From an uncultured Verrucomicrobiota bacterium (lineage in GTDB: Bacteria > Verrucomicrobiota > Verrucomicrobiia > Limisphaerales > UBA9464), in contig CAIWVP010000038.1 in assembly GCA_903916195.1 (NCBI GenBank), positions 1 through 45,146 on the forward strand: a DNA stretch of 45,146 nucleotides, read 5' to 3'. The notes below the pieces were generated by a model, which was not told the origin of the DNA, searched no databases, and saw nothing but the letters and a program-made list of their open reading frames with translations. A program made the translations under genes and the position numbers. The stretch's first letter is position 1; each line of letters starts with the position of its first letter. This document shows positions 8,673-17,499 of the stretch, piece by piece.

Positions 8673-8732
8673 TCTGGAAGACAGGAAAACAGGAACGGAA
8701 CCCGTGGAGCTCCGGTTTTCCTGCTTTCCAGA
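8673..8732. repeat. Inverted repeat of GGAA-phased short units
   Basis: The left arm 8673-8694 and the right arm 8711-8732 are inverted copies (19 of 22 positions match). Each arm is itself made of 7-8 base GGAA units (GGAAGACAGGAAAACAGGAA). The design matches the CAGT-based element at 36601-36703. Confidence 0.7.
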
Positions 8733-8832
8733 TTCCAACTCCGCCCCGGCTTCCTTGTCCGCCCGTTTTGATCGCACCTCGTCGGCGACCACCGGGGGAT
8801 GTGCTATCCGTGAGCGGATTCGTTTGAACAGA

Positions 8833-8864
8833 GCCGGACACTTGCCTGAGTGTCCGGCCTTTCT
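8833..8864 (+). terminator. Terminator-like hairpin just before the lyase gene
   Basis: GCCGGACACT (8833-8842) pairs with AGTGTCCGGC (8849-8858), a perfect 10-bp stem with a six-base loop, followed by CTTTCTCTC. It ends only about a dozen bases before the ATG at 8871. It may terminate upstream transcription or act as an attenuator for the lyase-transporter pair. Confidence 0.65.
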
Positions 8865-8870
8865 CTCACC

Positions 8871-9764
8871 ATGTCTGAACCTATCCGCCGCGGAGTCGTC
8901 GCCGCACTCTGGACCCCGACCGATGCCGCCGGTCGCCTGATCGAGACCGCGCTCGCCGACCACCTCTCGTTCCTCCGCTCCGCCAAGGTCCACGGCGTGC
9001 TGGCGCTGGGCAGCACCGGCGAGTTCGTCCATCTGGCCGAGGCGGACCGGATCCATCTGCTCCACAAGGCCGTGGAGCTCGGCGGCGGATTGCCCGTCCT
9101 GGCCAACGTGAGCGACGTGAGCCCGGCGGTGGCCTGCCGCATCGCCAAGGCCGCGGCCGATGCCGGCTGCGCGGGGATCGCGGTGCTGCCGCCGTGGTAT
9201 TTCCCGCTCAGCCAGGACGACCAGCTGGAGTTCTTCCTGCGCGTCGCCGATGCCGCGGACCTGCCGGTCTGCCTCTACAATTTCCCCGAACGCACCGGCA
9301 ACCGCATCGCGCTCGGCACCATCGCCGCGTTCGGTGCCCGCGCCCGGTTGGTCGCGGTGAAGCAGAGCGGCGCCGAATGGGCCTATCACCAGGAGCTCAT
9401 CGCCCTGGGGCGCGAGAAGGATTTCTCCGTGTTCACCGGCGCCGACACACGGTTCGCGGAGGCGTTGGCGCTCGGGTGTTCCGGCTGCATCAGCGGTTTG
9501 GCGAACGTCCTGCCGGAAGCCTTGGTCGAGGTCTTCGAGGCCTCGGCTTCGGGCGCGGACCCCTCGGTGCCGATGTCGCTGCTGGAGCGCGCCGGCACGT
9601 TGTGCGGTTCTGTGAACTTCCCGCTCGATGTGGCGGCCGCGATGCGGGCGCGCGGCTTCGAGGCCGGAGAACCCAAGCAGGCGATCTCGGCCGAGACCGC
9701 CGTGAAGTGCGCCCAGCTGACGCACGACCTGCGGCTGCTCTTCCAAGGGGCGGGACTTCCGTGA
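8871..9764 (+). CDS. DapA/NanA-family aldolase or lyase
   Basis: The 297-residue TIM-barrel protein belongs to the class I (Schiff-base) dihydrodipicolinate synthase/N-acetylneuraminate lyase superfamily. Visible are GVLALGSTGEFVHL (the GTTGE-type carboxylate-binding loop, residues 42-55), CLYNFPERTG with Tyr136, and the Schiff-base Lys164 in LVAVKQSG. The next gene is a sugar-acid-type MFS transporter overlapping by four bases, so a catabolic lyase or dehydratase of an acidic sugar seems likelier than lysine synthesis. Exact substrate is not readable. The ATG at 8871 is chosen over 8850, which lies in the hairpin. Confidence 0.85.
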   Translation: MSEPIRRGVVAALWTPTDAAGRLIETALADHLSFLRSAKVHGVLALGSTGEFVHLAEADRIHLLHKAVELGGGLPVLANVSDVSPAVACRIAKAAADAGCAGIAVLPPWYFPLSQDDQLEFFLRVADAADLPVCLYNFPERTGNRIALGTIAAFGARARLVAVKQSGAEWAYHQELIALGREKDFSVFTGADTRFAEALALGCSGCISGLANVLPEALVEVFEASASGADPSVPMSLLERAGTLCGSVNFPLDVAAAMRARGFEAGEPKQAISAETAVKCAQLTHDLRLLFQGAGLP

Positions 9765-11083
9765 CCGCTCCCACCGCGACCTCCGGGCGACGGCCCGCGA
9801 CGACGGCCTACCGCTGGGGCGTCGTCGGCATGTTGTGGCTGGTGTGCTGCTTCAACTACGCGGATCGCCAAGCGATCTCGGTGGTGTTCCCGCTGCTCAC
9901 CGAGGAGTTCGGCTTCGACAAGCAACAGCTGGGGCTCATCGCGTCGGCGTTCATGTGGGTCTACGCCGGCGCGGCGCCGCTCGCGGGCTGGGCCGGGGAC
10001 CGCTTCCAGCGCCGGCATCTGATCCTCGGCGGATGCCTCTTCTGGAGTTTCGTGACGCTGACGACGGCGTGGTGCGGGAAGCTCTGGCAGTTCGTCACCG
10101 TCCGGGCGCTGGAAGGCTTCGGCGAGACGTTCTATTTCCCGGCCTCGATGTCGTTGGTGAGCGCCTACCATGGCGCCCGCACGAGGTCCCGGGCGATGGC
10201 CGTCCACCAATCGAGCGTGTACGTCGGCACCATCGGCGGCAGCTGGCTCGGGGCGGTGCTCGCCGAACGGTACGGTTGGCGGACGGGGTTCTATCTCTTC
10301 GGCGCCGCCGGGATGGTGCTGGCGGTGGTCTTGTATGCGCTCCTGCGGGAACCGGCCCGCGACGAGGGCGAGGCGGGATCCGGGGGGGCTCCGGCCGCCG
10401 CGGACGGCGCCCCGCCGAAGTTCTCCGAGACGTTGCGGTTCCTGCTGGGCCACCCGTCGGCGCGCCTGCTCCTGCTCGGTTTTGTCGGGGCGAATTTCGT
10501 CGCGACGCTGTTCCTTGTGTGGACGCCCACGTTCCTCATCGAGAAGTTCGGTTTCAAGCTGGGTGCCGCCGGCTTGAGCGCGACGGTGTTCATCCACGCC
10601 GCGAGCGCGTTGAGCGCGCCGTTGTCCGGTTGGCTGGCCGATGTCTGGACCGCCCGGCGGCCCGGCGGCCGTATGCTCGTCCAGGCGGCCGGCATGGCGG
10701 CCGGGGCCGGTTTCGTCGGCCTGGTCGGCTGGACCACGGACAAGATGACGTTGCTGCTGGCGATGACCGCGTTCGGTCTCTGCAAGGGCTGTTACGACGC
10801 GGGGATCTTCGCCTCGCTCTACGACGTGGTGCCGGCGCGTTCGCGGGCGACGGCGGCGGGCGTGATGAACACCGTCGGCTGGACCGGCGGCGCGCTGGGT
10901 CCGCTCTACGCCGGCTGGATGGCGAAGCACGCGGGGCAGGGGAGCGAGGTCGCCAACATGAGCCTCGCCGTCTCGCTCTGCGGCGGCATCTACGTCGTCG
11001 TCGCCGTGCTGCTGGTGTTCGCGGCCCGGAGCGCACGGACCGGTCCACCGGCTGCAGGGTCCTCGTCCGTCCTCCCGGTCTGA
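9761..11083 (+). CDS. MFS transporter, anion:cation symporter (ACS)-like
   Basis: The 440-residue protein starts at GTG 9761, overlapping the lyase stop as GTGA, which implies translational coupling. It has about 12 membrane helices. The first helix runs into NYADRQAISVVFPLL, then LGLIASAFMWVYAGAAPLAGWAGDRF, the MFS loop 2-3 signature typical of the hexuronate/galactonate/glucarate symporter group. A Gly/Ala/Pro-rich central loop near residues 200-220 separates the six-helix halves. With the lyase it probably forms an uptake and cleavage pair for a sugar acid. Confidence 0.87.
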   Translation: MTAPTATSGRRPATTAYRWGVVGMLWLVCCFNYADRQAISVVFPLLTEEFGFDKQQLGLIASAFMWVYAGAAPLAGWAGDRFQRRHLILGGCLFWSFVTLTTAWCGKLWQFVTVRALEGFGETFYFPASMSLVSAYHGARTRSRAMAVHQSSVYVGTIGGSWLGAVLAERYGWRTGFYLFGAAGMVLAVVLYALLREPARDEGEAGSGGAPAAADGAPPKFSETLRFLLGHPSARLLLLGFVGANFVATLFLVWTPTFLIEKFGFKLGAAGLSATVFIHAASALSAPLSGWLADVWTARRPGGRMLVQAAGMAAGAGFVGLVGWTTDKMTLLLAMTAFGLCKGCYDAGIFASLYDVVPARSRATAAGVMNTVGWTGGALGPLYAGWMAKHAGQGSEVANMSLAVSLCGGIYVVVAVLLVFAARSARTGPPAAGSSSVLPV

Positions 11084-11169
11084 GCCGTCGGGCGAGCCGG
11101 CCCGTTTCCCGGCAACTTCCCCCTTCCCACCCGGGCGCACGGCCCTATCTTCCGCGGACTTTCGTACAG

Positions 11170-12960
<1,791 letters not shown>

Positions 12961-12979
12961 CATCCGACCGGCGAAGGAC

Positions 12980-13606
12980 ATGCTCGAGCATCTCTTCACG
13001 CAGAACCGCGAATGGGCCCGGGCGATCAGCACCCGCGACCCGCAGTTCTTCCAGAAGCTCTCCGAGCAGCAGGCGCCGGAATACCTGTGGATCGGCTGCG
13101 CGGACAGCCGCGTGCCGGCCAACGAGATCGTCGACCTCCTGCCCGGCGAGCTCTTCGTCCACCGCAACGTGGCGAACCTGGTCATCCACACCGATTTCAA
13201 CTGCCTCTCCGTCATCGAGTACGCGGTGGCCGTGCTCCGGGTGAAACACATCATCGTCTGCGGCCATTACGGCTGCGGCGGCGTCCGGGCGGCCCTCCAG
13301 GACCGCCGGCTCGGCCTCATCGACAACTGGCTCCGCCATATCCGCGACGTCCGCCTGCGCCATCGCGCCGAGCTCGATGCCCTCCCTTCCGAGGATTCCC
13401 AGGTCGACCGCCTCTGCGAGCTCAACGTCGCGGAACAGGTCTTGAACGTTTGCCAGACCACGATGGTCCAGAGCGCGTGGGAAGAAGGCCGCAAGCTGGA
13501 GGTCCATGGCTGGATCTACTCCTTGCAGGACGGCTTGCTCCGCGATCTGGCGGTCGGCGTCTCGGACGCCGCCGGGGCGCAGGCGCTCCTCCTCCGCAAC
13601 CACTGA
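12980..13606 (+). CDS. can: Beta-class carbonic anhydrase
   Basis: The 208-residue protein interconverts CO2 and bicarbonate. Zinc ligands are Cys40, His96 and Cys99, and the catalytic dyad is Asp42-Arg44 in GCADSRVP. VHRNVANLV and CGHYGCGG are textbook beta-CA motifs. GAAGGA sits just before the ATG. It lies 19 bases after lepA and five bases before lepB, so it occupies the middle of the lep operon. Confidence 0.95.
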   Translation: MLEHLFTQNREWARAISTRDPQFFQKLSEQQAPEYLWIGCADSRVPANEIVDLLPGELFVHRNVANLVIHTDFNCLSVIEYAVAVLRVKHIIVCGHYGCGGVRAALQDRRLGLIDNWLRHIRDVRLRHRAELDALPSEDSQVDRLCELNVAEQVLNVCQTTMVQSAWEEGRKLEVHGWIYSLQDGLLRDLAVGVSDAAGAQALLLRNH

Positions 13607-13611
13607 AGCAC

Positions 13612-14838
13612 ATGCATCTGTTCCGTTGGCTCTTCTCCCGCACCGTCCGCAAGGCCGGCGAACTGGGCGACACCGTCCAGAAGATCCTCGACCACCAGCG
13701 CGACGTGCTGCCCGGGGCCAACATCGCCACCGTCGAGGCCGCGTTGGCCGCGTTGAAGAAGACCGTCCGCAGCGGCGCCGATGCCGCGGCGATCAAGGCG
13801 CAGATGGCCTCGCTCGAGGAGGAGGCCAACCGCTGGCTGCGGCCGTATCCCAACGCTGATTTCCGCGAATACGCGGTGATGTTCCTCGAGATCGCCATCC
13901 TGATCCTCGGGAGCCGCGCGTTCTTGGTCCAGCCGATGGTCATCCCCACCGGCTCGGCCCAGCCGACCTTGTGGGGCATCACCTACGAGGACCTCCGCGA
14001 CAAACCCGAGGTCGTCATCCCGTCCGGCCCGATGCGGCTGTGGGACCGCTGGGTCAACGGAATCAGCTACTACCACGTGGTCGCTGAGCAGGACCTCGAG
14101 ATCACCGGGATCGATGACCATCCGAAGACGCTGGTCCCGTTCGTCTCGAGGCAGAGCCTCAAGACGACCGCCGGCGACGTCACCATCTGGTTCCCGCCCG
14201 ACCGTTTCCCAGAGCAGTTGGGCCTGCTGGACGAATCCGTCCGGCAGTTCAAGAAGACCAGCTTCCGGAAAGGCGAGGACATCGTGCGGGCGCGGGTGAC
14301 GACCGGCGACCATCTGTTCGTCGAGCGGGTCACCTACAATTTCCGGCGCCCCCAGCGCGGTGAGATCATCGTCTTCCGCTCGGAGACCCATCCGGGCATG
14401 ACCGCCAACACACACTACATCAAGCGGCTCGTCGGCTTGGGCGGCGAGCGGATCCGCATCGGCGACGACCGGCACACCTACATCAACGGGGTGCCGCTCA
14501 CGACCAACGACTACGGCTTCGAGAAGGTTTTCGCGTTCGACCCGCAACGCCCCCCGATACGCATCAACCAGCCGGATCAGAACACCTACTCCGGCCATCT
14601 GAACGGCACGGTCTGGTACCGCGCCGAGGGGAACGTCGGTGCCACCCGGAACTTCCCCGACGAAAAGACCGAGTACACCATCCGGCCCGGCCATTACGTC
14701 TGTTTCGGCGACAACACGATGAACAGCGCCGATTCGCGCGCCTGGGGCGAACCCGATTTCGACCAGAAGAAGGTCATCGGGCGGTCGTTGTTCGTCTTCT
14801 GGCCGTTCACCCGCCGGTTCGGTCCCGCCCTGCATTGA
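13612..14838 (+). CDS. lepB: Signal peptidase I, long form with GSA catalytic motif
   Basis: The 408-residue S26 peptidase cleaves Sec signal peptides at the membrane. An N-terminal coiled, Ala-rich part (residues 1-80) precedes one membrane helix near 88-106. The catalytic Ser115 lies in PTGSAQPTL, where the usual Met after Ser is Ala. The general-base Lys271 is in HYIKRLVGLGGERI. The C-terminal box is GDNTMNSADSRAWG. About 155 residues separate Ser and Lys, against roughly 50 in E. coli, so a large domain is inserted. It starts five bases after the carbonic anhydrase stop. Catalytic residues look intact. Confidence 0.92.
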   Translation: MHLFRWLFSRTVRKAGELGDTVQKILDHQRDVLPGANIATVEAALAALKKTVRSGADAAAIKAQMASLEEEANRWLRPYPNADFREYAVMFLEIAILILGSRAFLVQPMVIPTGSAQPTLWGITYEDLRDKPEVVIPSGPMRLWDRWVNGISYYHVVAEQDLEITGIDDHPKTLVPFVSRQSLKTTAGDVTIWFPPDRFPEQLGLLDESVRQFKKTSFRKGEDIVRARVTTGDHLFVERVTYNFRRPQRGEIIVFRSETHPGMTANTHYIKRLVGLGGERIRIGDDRHTYINGVPLTTNDYGFEKVFAFDPQRPPIRINQPDQNTYSGHLNGTVWYRAEGNVGATRNFPDEKTEYTIRPGHYVCFGDNTMNSADSRAWGEPDFDQKKVIGRSLFVFWPFTRRFGPALH

Positions 14839-14860
14839 TCCGGGCGGGCGGAGGTGGCGG

Positions 14861-15020
14861 GCACTCGTAGCGCAGGTTTGTAACCTGCTGTATCGCCGAG
14901 TTGCACTCGGCCCGGTGTCGAGATGGCCGGTCGCCCGTCTTGGCAGCGGGTGCGATAAGAAGTGGCGGACCTATGTAGCGCAGACTGCCAGTCTGCGCTA
15001 CCTCGGCCGATGTGTCGGCC
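14861..15020. repeat. Two REP-like palindromic units
   Basis: Four palindromes are packed here: 14872-14888 (GCAGGTT/AACCTGC), 14895-14911 (GCCGAGT/ACTCGGC), 14975-15001 (perfect 12-bp arms, GTAGCGCAGACT) and 15005-15020 (GGCCGA/TCGGCC). Two direct units share GTGGCGG..GTAGCGCAG, at about 14855 and 14962. On the minus strand they translate as ADWQSALH and DTAGYKPALR. They resemble extragenic REP sequences mobilised by RAYT transposases. Confidence 0.75.
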
Positions 15021-15088
15021 ACTTCCAACCCGCACCCTGATCCGGGCGACGGCTGGTCGATCGTCCGCGACCAGGATACGGTGGCCCC

Positions 15089-16210
15089 ATGGACAGCGTG
15101 CCGAAACCCGCGACCCGGATCACCGGCGAGATCGTCTATCTCTACGCCTACGACATCGCCTACGAGATGTCCCGGACGCCGGTCACCCAGTTGCTCGGGC
15201 ATCCGGTGACGCCCTTCAAGGTCGACACCGGTCGGCGCGGGCCGAGGCATCTGCTCTTCCACCAACCGCAGACCGTCCGCCTGCCACCGAGCGACCGCAC
15301 CGGACCGCTCGGACCGTCGCGGGTCGGCATGACGGTCAAGCTGCTGCCGATCGGCGCCATCAGCATCGCCGTGAGCGTCCCGTTCGACGTCGAGAAGCTC
15401 CAGGACCTCGTCGTCTACCACGACCTCCAGTTCGCCGACGGCGCGCTCTATGACGATGTCCGACGGCTGGCCGAGAAGATCCGCGCCGAACTGGCGCCGC
15501 ACATCCTGCGGCCCAACGGACAATTGCTGGAAGAGGAGGCTTACACGGTCTTCTGCATCCATGCGCCGCTGCGCACACCGGCGGGATCGCCCTTCCGGGC
15601 CGAGGCCTGGCTGGACGTGCACCGCCGCGAGATCGCCGCGCTGCTCACCCAGGACGGTGCGTCGGACCTCTCCCGACAAGAGGTGCTCGAATCGACCAGC
15701 CGCAGCCTGAGCTACCACGAGGACGACCTCATCGTGATCGATTGGGACGCCGCGTTGCTCGTTGACCAGCCGGCCGACACCGCCGAAGCGATCCACATCC
15801 TTGAGCTCGCCAATCTCCAGCTCGCCGAGCTCGAGGCCTACGACCGGCACCTCGACGCCTCGCTGGAGCGCAGCTATCGCGACCTCGGCAACTCCCCGCT
15901 GCGCCGCCGTGCCGATGTCCTCCGCGAGCTCCGCGAACTGCGCATCGACATGGCGCGTTTCCACGACGAGTTGTCGAACCTCAGCAAGTTCTTCGGCGAT
16001 TGGCACCTCGCCCGGGTCTACGAGGCCGCCGCTGCGCGCTTCCATCTGGCCGATTGGCACCGGGCCGTCGACGACAAGCTCAAGACGCTCGACGACCTTC
16101 ACCAGATCCTGAAGTCCGACCAGAGCAACCGCTGGATGATGATCCTCGAGGTCACGGTCGTGCTGCTCTTCATCATCGACGTGGTGATGCTGTTCGTCGG
16201 GATGAAGTGA
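15089..16210 (+). CDS. Conserved membrane-anchored hypothetical protein, RMD1/DUF155-like layout
   Basis: This 373-residue protein is not firmly recognised. An alpha/beta N-terminal region (GEIVYLYAYDIAYEM) is followed by VIDWDAALLV near residue 215 and a long helical, coiled-coil-like segment (LELANLQLAELEAYDRHL onward). A single C-terminal membrane helix is at about 349-371 (MILEVTVVLLFIIDVVMLFV). The order resembles the DUF155/RMD1 family, which ends in a similar LE..I..LI.IEV helix, but I see no decisive shared motif. It would be tail-anchored with the bulk in the cytoplasm. The gene stands alone between repeats. Confidence 0.7.
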   Translation: MDSVPKPATRITGEIVYLYAYDIAYEMSRTPVTQLLGHPVTPFKVDTGRRGPRHLLFHQPQTVRLPPSDRTGPLGPSRVGMTVKLLPIGAISIAVSVPFDVEKLQDLVVYHDLQFADGALYDDVRRLAEKIRAELAPHILRPNGQLLEEEAYTVFCIHAPLRTPAGSPFRAEAWLDVHRREIAALLTQDGASDLSRQEVLESTSRSLSYHEDDLIVIDWDAALLVDQPADTAEAIHILELANLQLAELEAYDRHLDASLERSYRDLGNSPLRRRADVLRELRELRIDMARFHDELSNLSKFFGDWHLARVYEAAAARFHLADWHRAVDDKLKTLDDLHQILKSDQSNRWMMILEVTVVLLFIIDVVMLFVGMK

Positions 16211-16568
16211 CCGGGGCCGGCGGGACCGCGATCTCGCCCAACACCCGGACCGGGGTGCCGCCGTGGAGCCGGAGCCGGAAACCTCTGCCGTCCGCTGGCG
16301 GAGGCCGCGCCCAGAGGATGCCGCCTTTGATCTCAGCGGATGAGCAGGGCGATCGCGCTGCCTCGTCGGGCGCGTCGCGCACGGCGTGGCCGAGGCCAGG
16401 ACCACCACCACCGAGATGGCGATGGCCGGCCGGATCAGCCAGGTCCGGAGCTGCGAGGGGGCACGCCCGGTTTCATCTCCGGACGCGGTGGAGCTGTCGA
16501 TGCATGCTTCGCCGTGCCGTCGCCCGCCGCTTGCGGGACGGCTGCTTCCCGACGATTCTCGGCGGGCG
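16211..16568. other. 358-bp intergenic region with possible minus-strand remnant
   Basis: No intact gene was found. On the minus strand one frame near 16400-16460 reads a helix-like stretch (LIRPAIAISVVVVLASA), and a different frame at 16173-16382 reads GGILWARPPPADG and TPVRVLGEIAVPP with high third-position GC. A small membrane-protein gene broken by a frameshift would explain both, but the evidence is weak. Confidence 0.25.
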
Positions 16569-17051
16569 ATGACCACGACCCTCCAAGAACGCTACGACGA
16601 CGCGATGTTCGATTACTCGACCGGCGACTACGCCGGCGCGATCGCCAAGCTCCAGGGCATCCTCGCGGAAGCGCCGGTGGACTTCGACGCCCAGCTCGCG
16701 GTCGCGATGTGCCATTACCGGTTGGGCGACTATCCGACCGCCATCGCGGAAGGCCACAAGGCGGAGAAGCTCAAGCCGAACGAGCAGCTCGTGCACACCA
16801 ACCTGTCGCTCTTCTACATGCGGTCCGGCGACAAGCAGACCGCCGAGAAGCACGGTCTCCAGGCCCGTATCTCGTCGTGGAAGGAGAACATGGCCGCGCC
16901 CGTCGCCGGTGCCGCGCAACCGGCCGACGCCGAGCTCCAGATGGCCCAACCGAAGCTCGCGCCGGTGAAGCTCCCGGAGAAATTCCCCGACCAGCCGTGG
17001 AAGAAGGAAAAGGCGACCGGCGCGGCGAAGCCCCCGCCCCCGGCCCATTGA
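16569..17051 (+). CDS. Small tetratricopeptide-repeat protein
   Basis: The 160-residue protein carries about three TPR helical pairs over residues 6-105: YDDAMFDYSTGDYAGAIAKL, then AQLAVAMCHYRLGDYPTAI, then VHTNLSLFYMRSGDKQTAE. The C-terminal third is Ala/Pro/Lys-rich and probably disordered. No signal peptide is seen, so it is cytoplasmic. The ATG at 16569 is chosen because the upstream frame lacks sense. TPRs mediate protein contacts; the partner is unknown. Confidence 0.8.
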   Translation: MTTTLQERYDDAMFDYSTGDYAGAIAKLQGILAEAPVDFDAQLAVAMCHYRLGDYPTAIAEGHKAEKLKPNEQLVHTNLSLFYMRSGDKQTAEKHGLQARISSWKENMAAPVAGAAQPADAELQMAQPKLAPVKLPEKFPDQPWKKEKATGAAKPPPPAH

Positions 17052-17102
17052 CCCATCGTCCTGCAAAAGGCGCAGGCCATCGTATCGCATGGCGTGCCGC
17101 GA

Positions 17103-17222
17103 TCATAGCGCCGCGGCGAGGATGGCGGACAGTTCGCCGGGCTCCAGTGGGATCGGATCGCCCTTCATGCGGCTCGCTTGGGTGGCTTTCGCGGCGATCG
17201 CGATGAAGGGCAGGAGCGCGGC
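17103..17222 (-). pseudogene. C-terminal remnant of an unidentified gene
   Basis: Reading the minus strand down to a TGA at 17105-17103 gives ALLPFIAIAAKATQASRM and then KGDPIPLEPGELSAILAAAL, which looks like the end of a soluble enzyme. Upstream, the frame runs into a 12-base tandem repeat and then the MITE-like element, and no start codon or domain is found. I take it as a decayed 3' end; the family is not known. Confidence 0.3.
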
Positions 17223-17230
17223 GCGCAAGA

Positions 17231-17266
17231 GTCGGCACGAGGGTCGGCACGTGGGTCGGCACGTGA
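17231..17266. repeat. Three tandem 12-bp units
   Basis: GTCGGCACGAGG, GTCGGCACGTGG and GTCGGCACGTGA follow each other without spacers. The length keeps any reading frame. Confidence 0.7.
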
Positions 17267-17293
17267 GTTTGATGCTGGGTTCGGCGCGATAGC

Positions 17294-17410
17294 GTCTTGG
17301 AGTGCGCTAGTCCTCTGGCGCTTTGGGCGGGGGCAGCAACCGGGAAGGACGCCGCTCATCGAAGCCAATCCCGTCTCCGAAAGCGGCAGGGGACTGCCGC
17401 AGTCCAAGAC
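17294..17410. mobile_element. 117-bp MITE-like element with 31-bp terminal inverted repeats
   Basis: The left end 17294-17324 (GTCTTGGAGTGCGCTAG...) and right end 17380-17410 (...GCGGCAGTCCAAGAC seen reversed) match in 26 of 31 positions as inverted repeats. The 55-bp interior has no coding sense. No clear target duplication is visible. It lies between the gene remnant at 17103 and the cytochrome gene at 17500. Confidence 0.65.
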
Positions 17411-17499
17411 CTCGCGGAGTTCGCGCCTCCGAGACCGCAGGTAGGCGGGTGCGGCGGCTCCGCTTCATCCGCCCCTTCCGCCCTCGCAGCCTCCCTCGC

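Larger units (their letters stand above)
8309..8827 (+). pseudogene. Secreted-protein gene broken by repeats (5' part only credible)
   Basis: From the ATG at 8309 the first ~60 codons look real. A basic N-terminus and hydrophobic core (LAAVLFASAVQA) form a Sec signal peptide, followed by KVLDNFDAARRVTV. From about 8492 the frame enters a dispersed repeat and then an inverted GGAA-rich repeat. The remaining translation is Pro/Arg/Trp-rich, without protein character, and ends by chance near 8827. I read this as the 5' remnant of an exported-protein gene. The original family is not recognisable. Confidence 0.5.

Noticed and set aside
14839-15088. Small coding genes in the REP region
   Set aside because: Open frames here translate only the palindromes (ADWQSALH type), a known source of false ORFs.
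17231-17266. CRISPR-like array
   Set aside because: Three 12-base units follow without spacers, far too short for a CRISPR.
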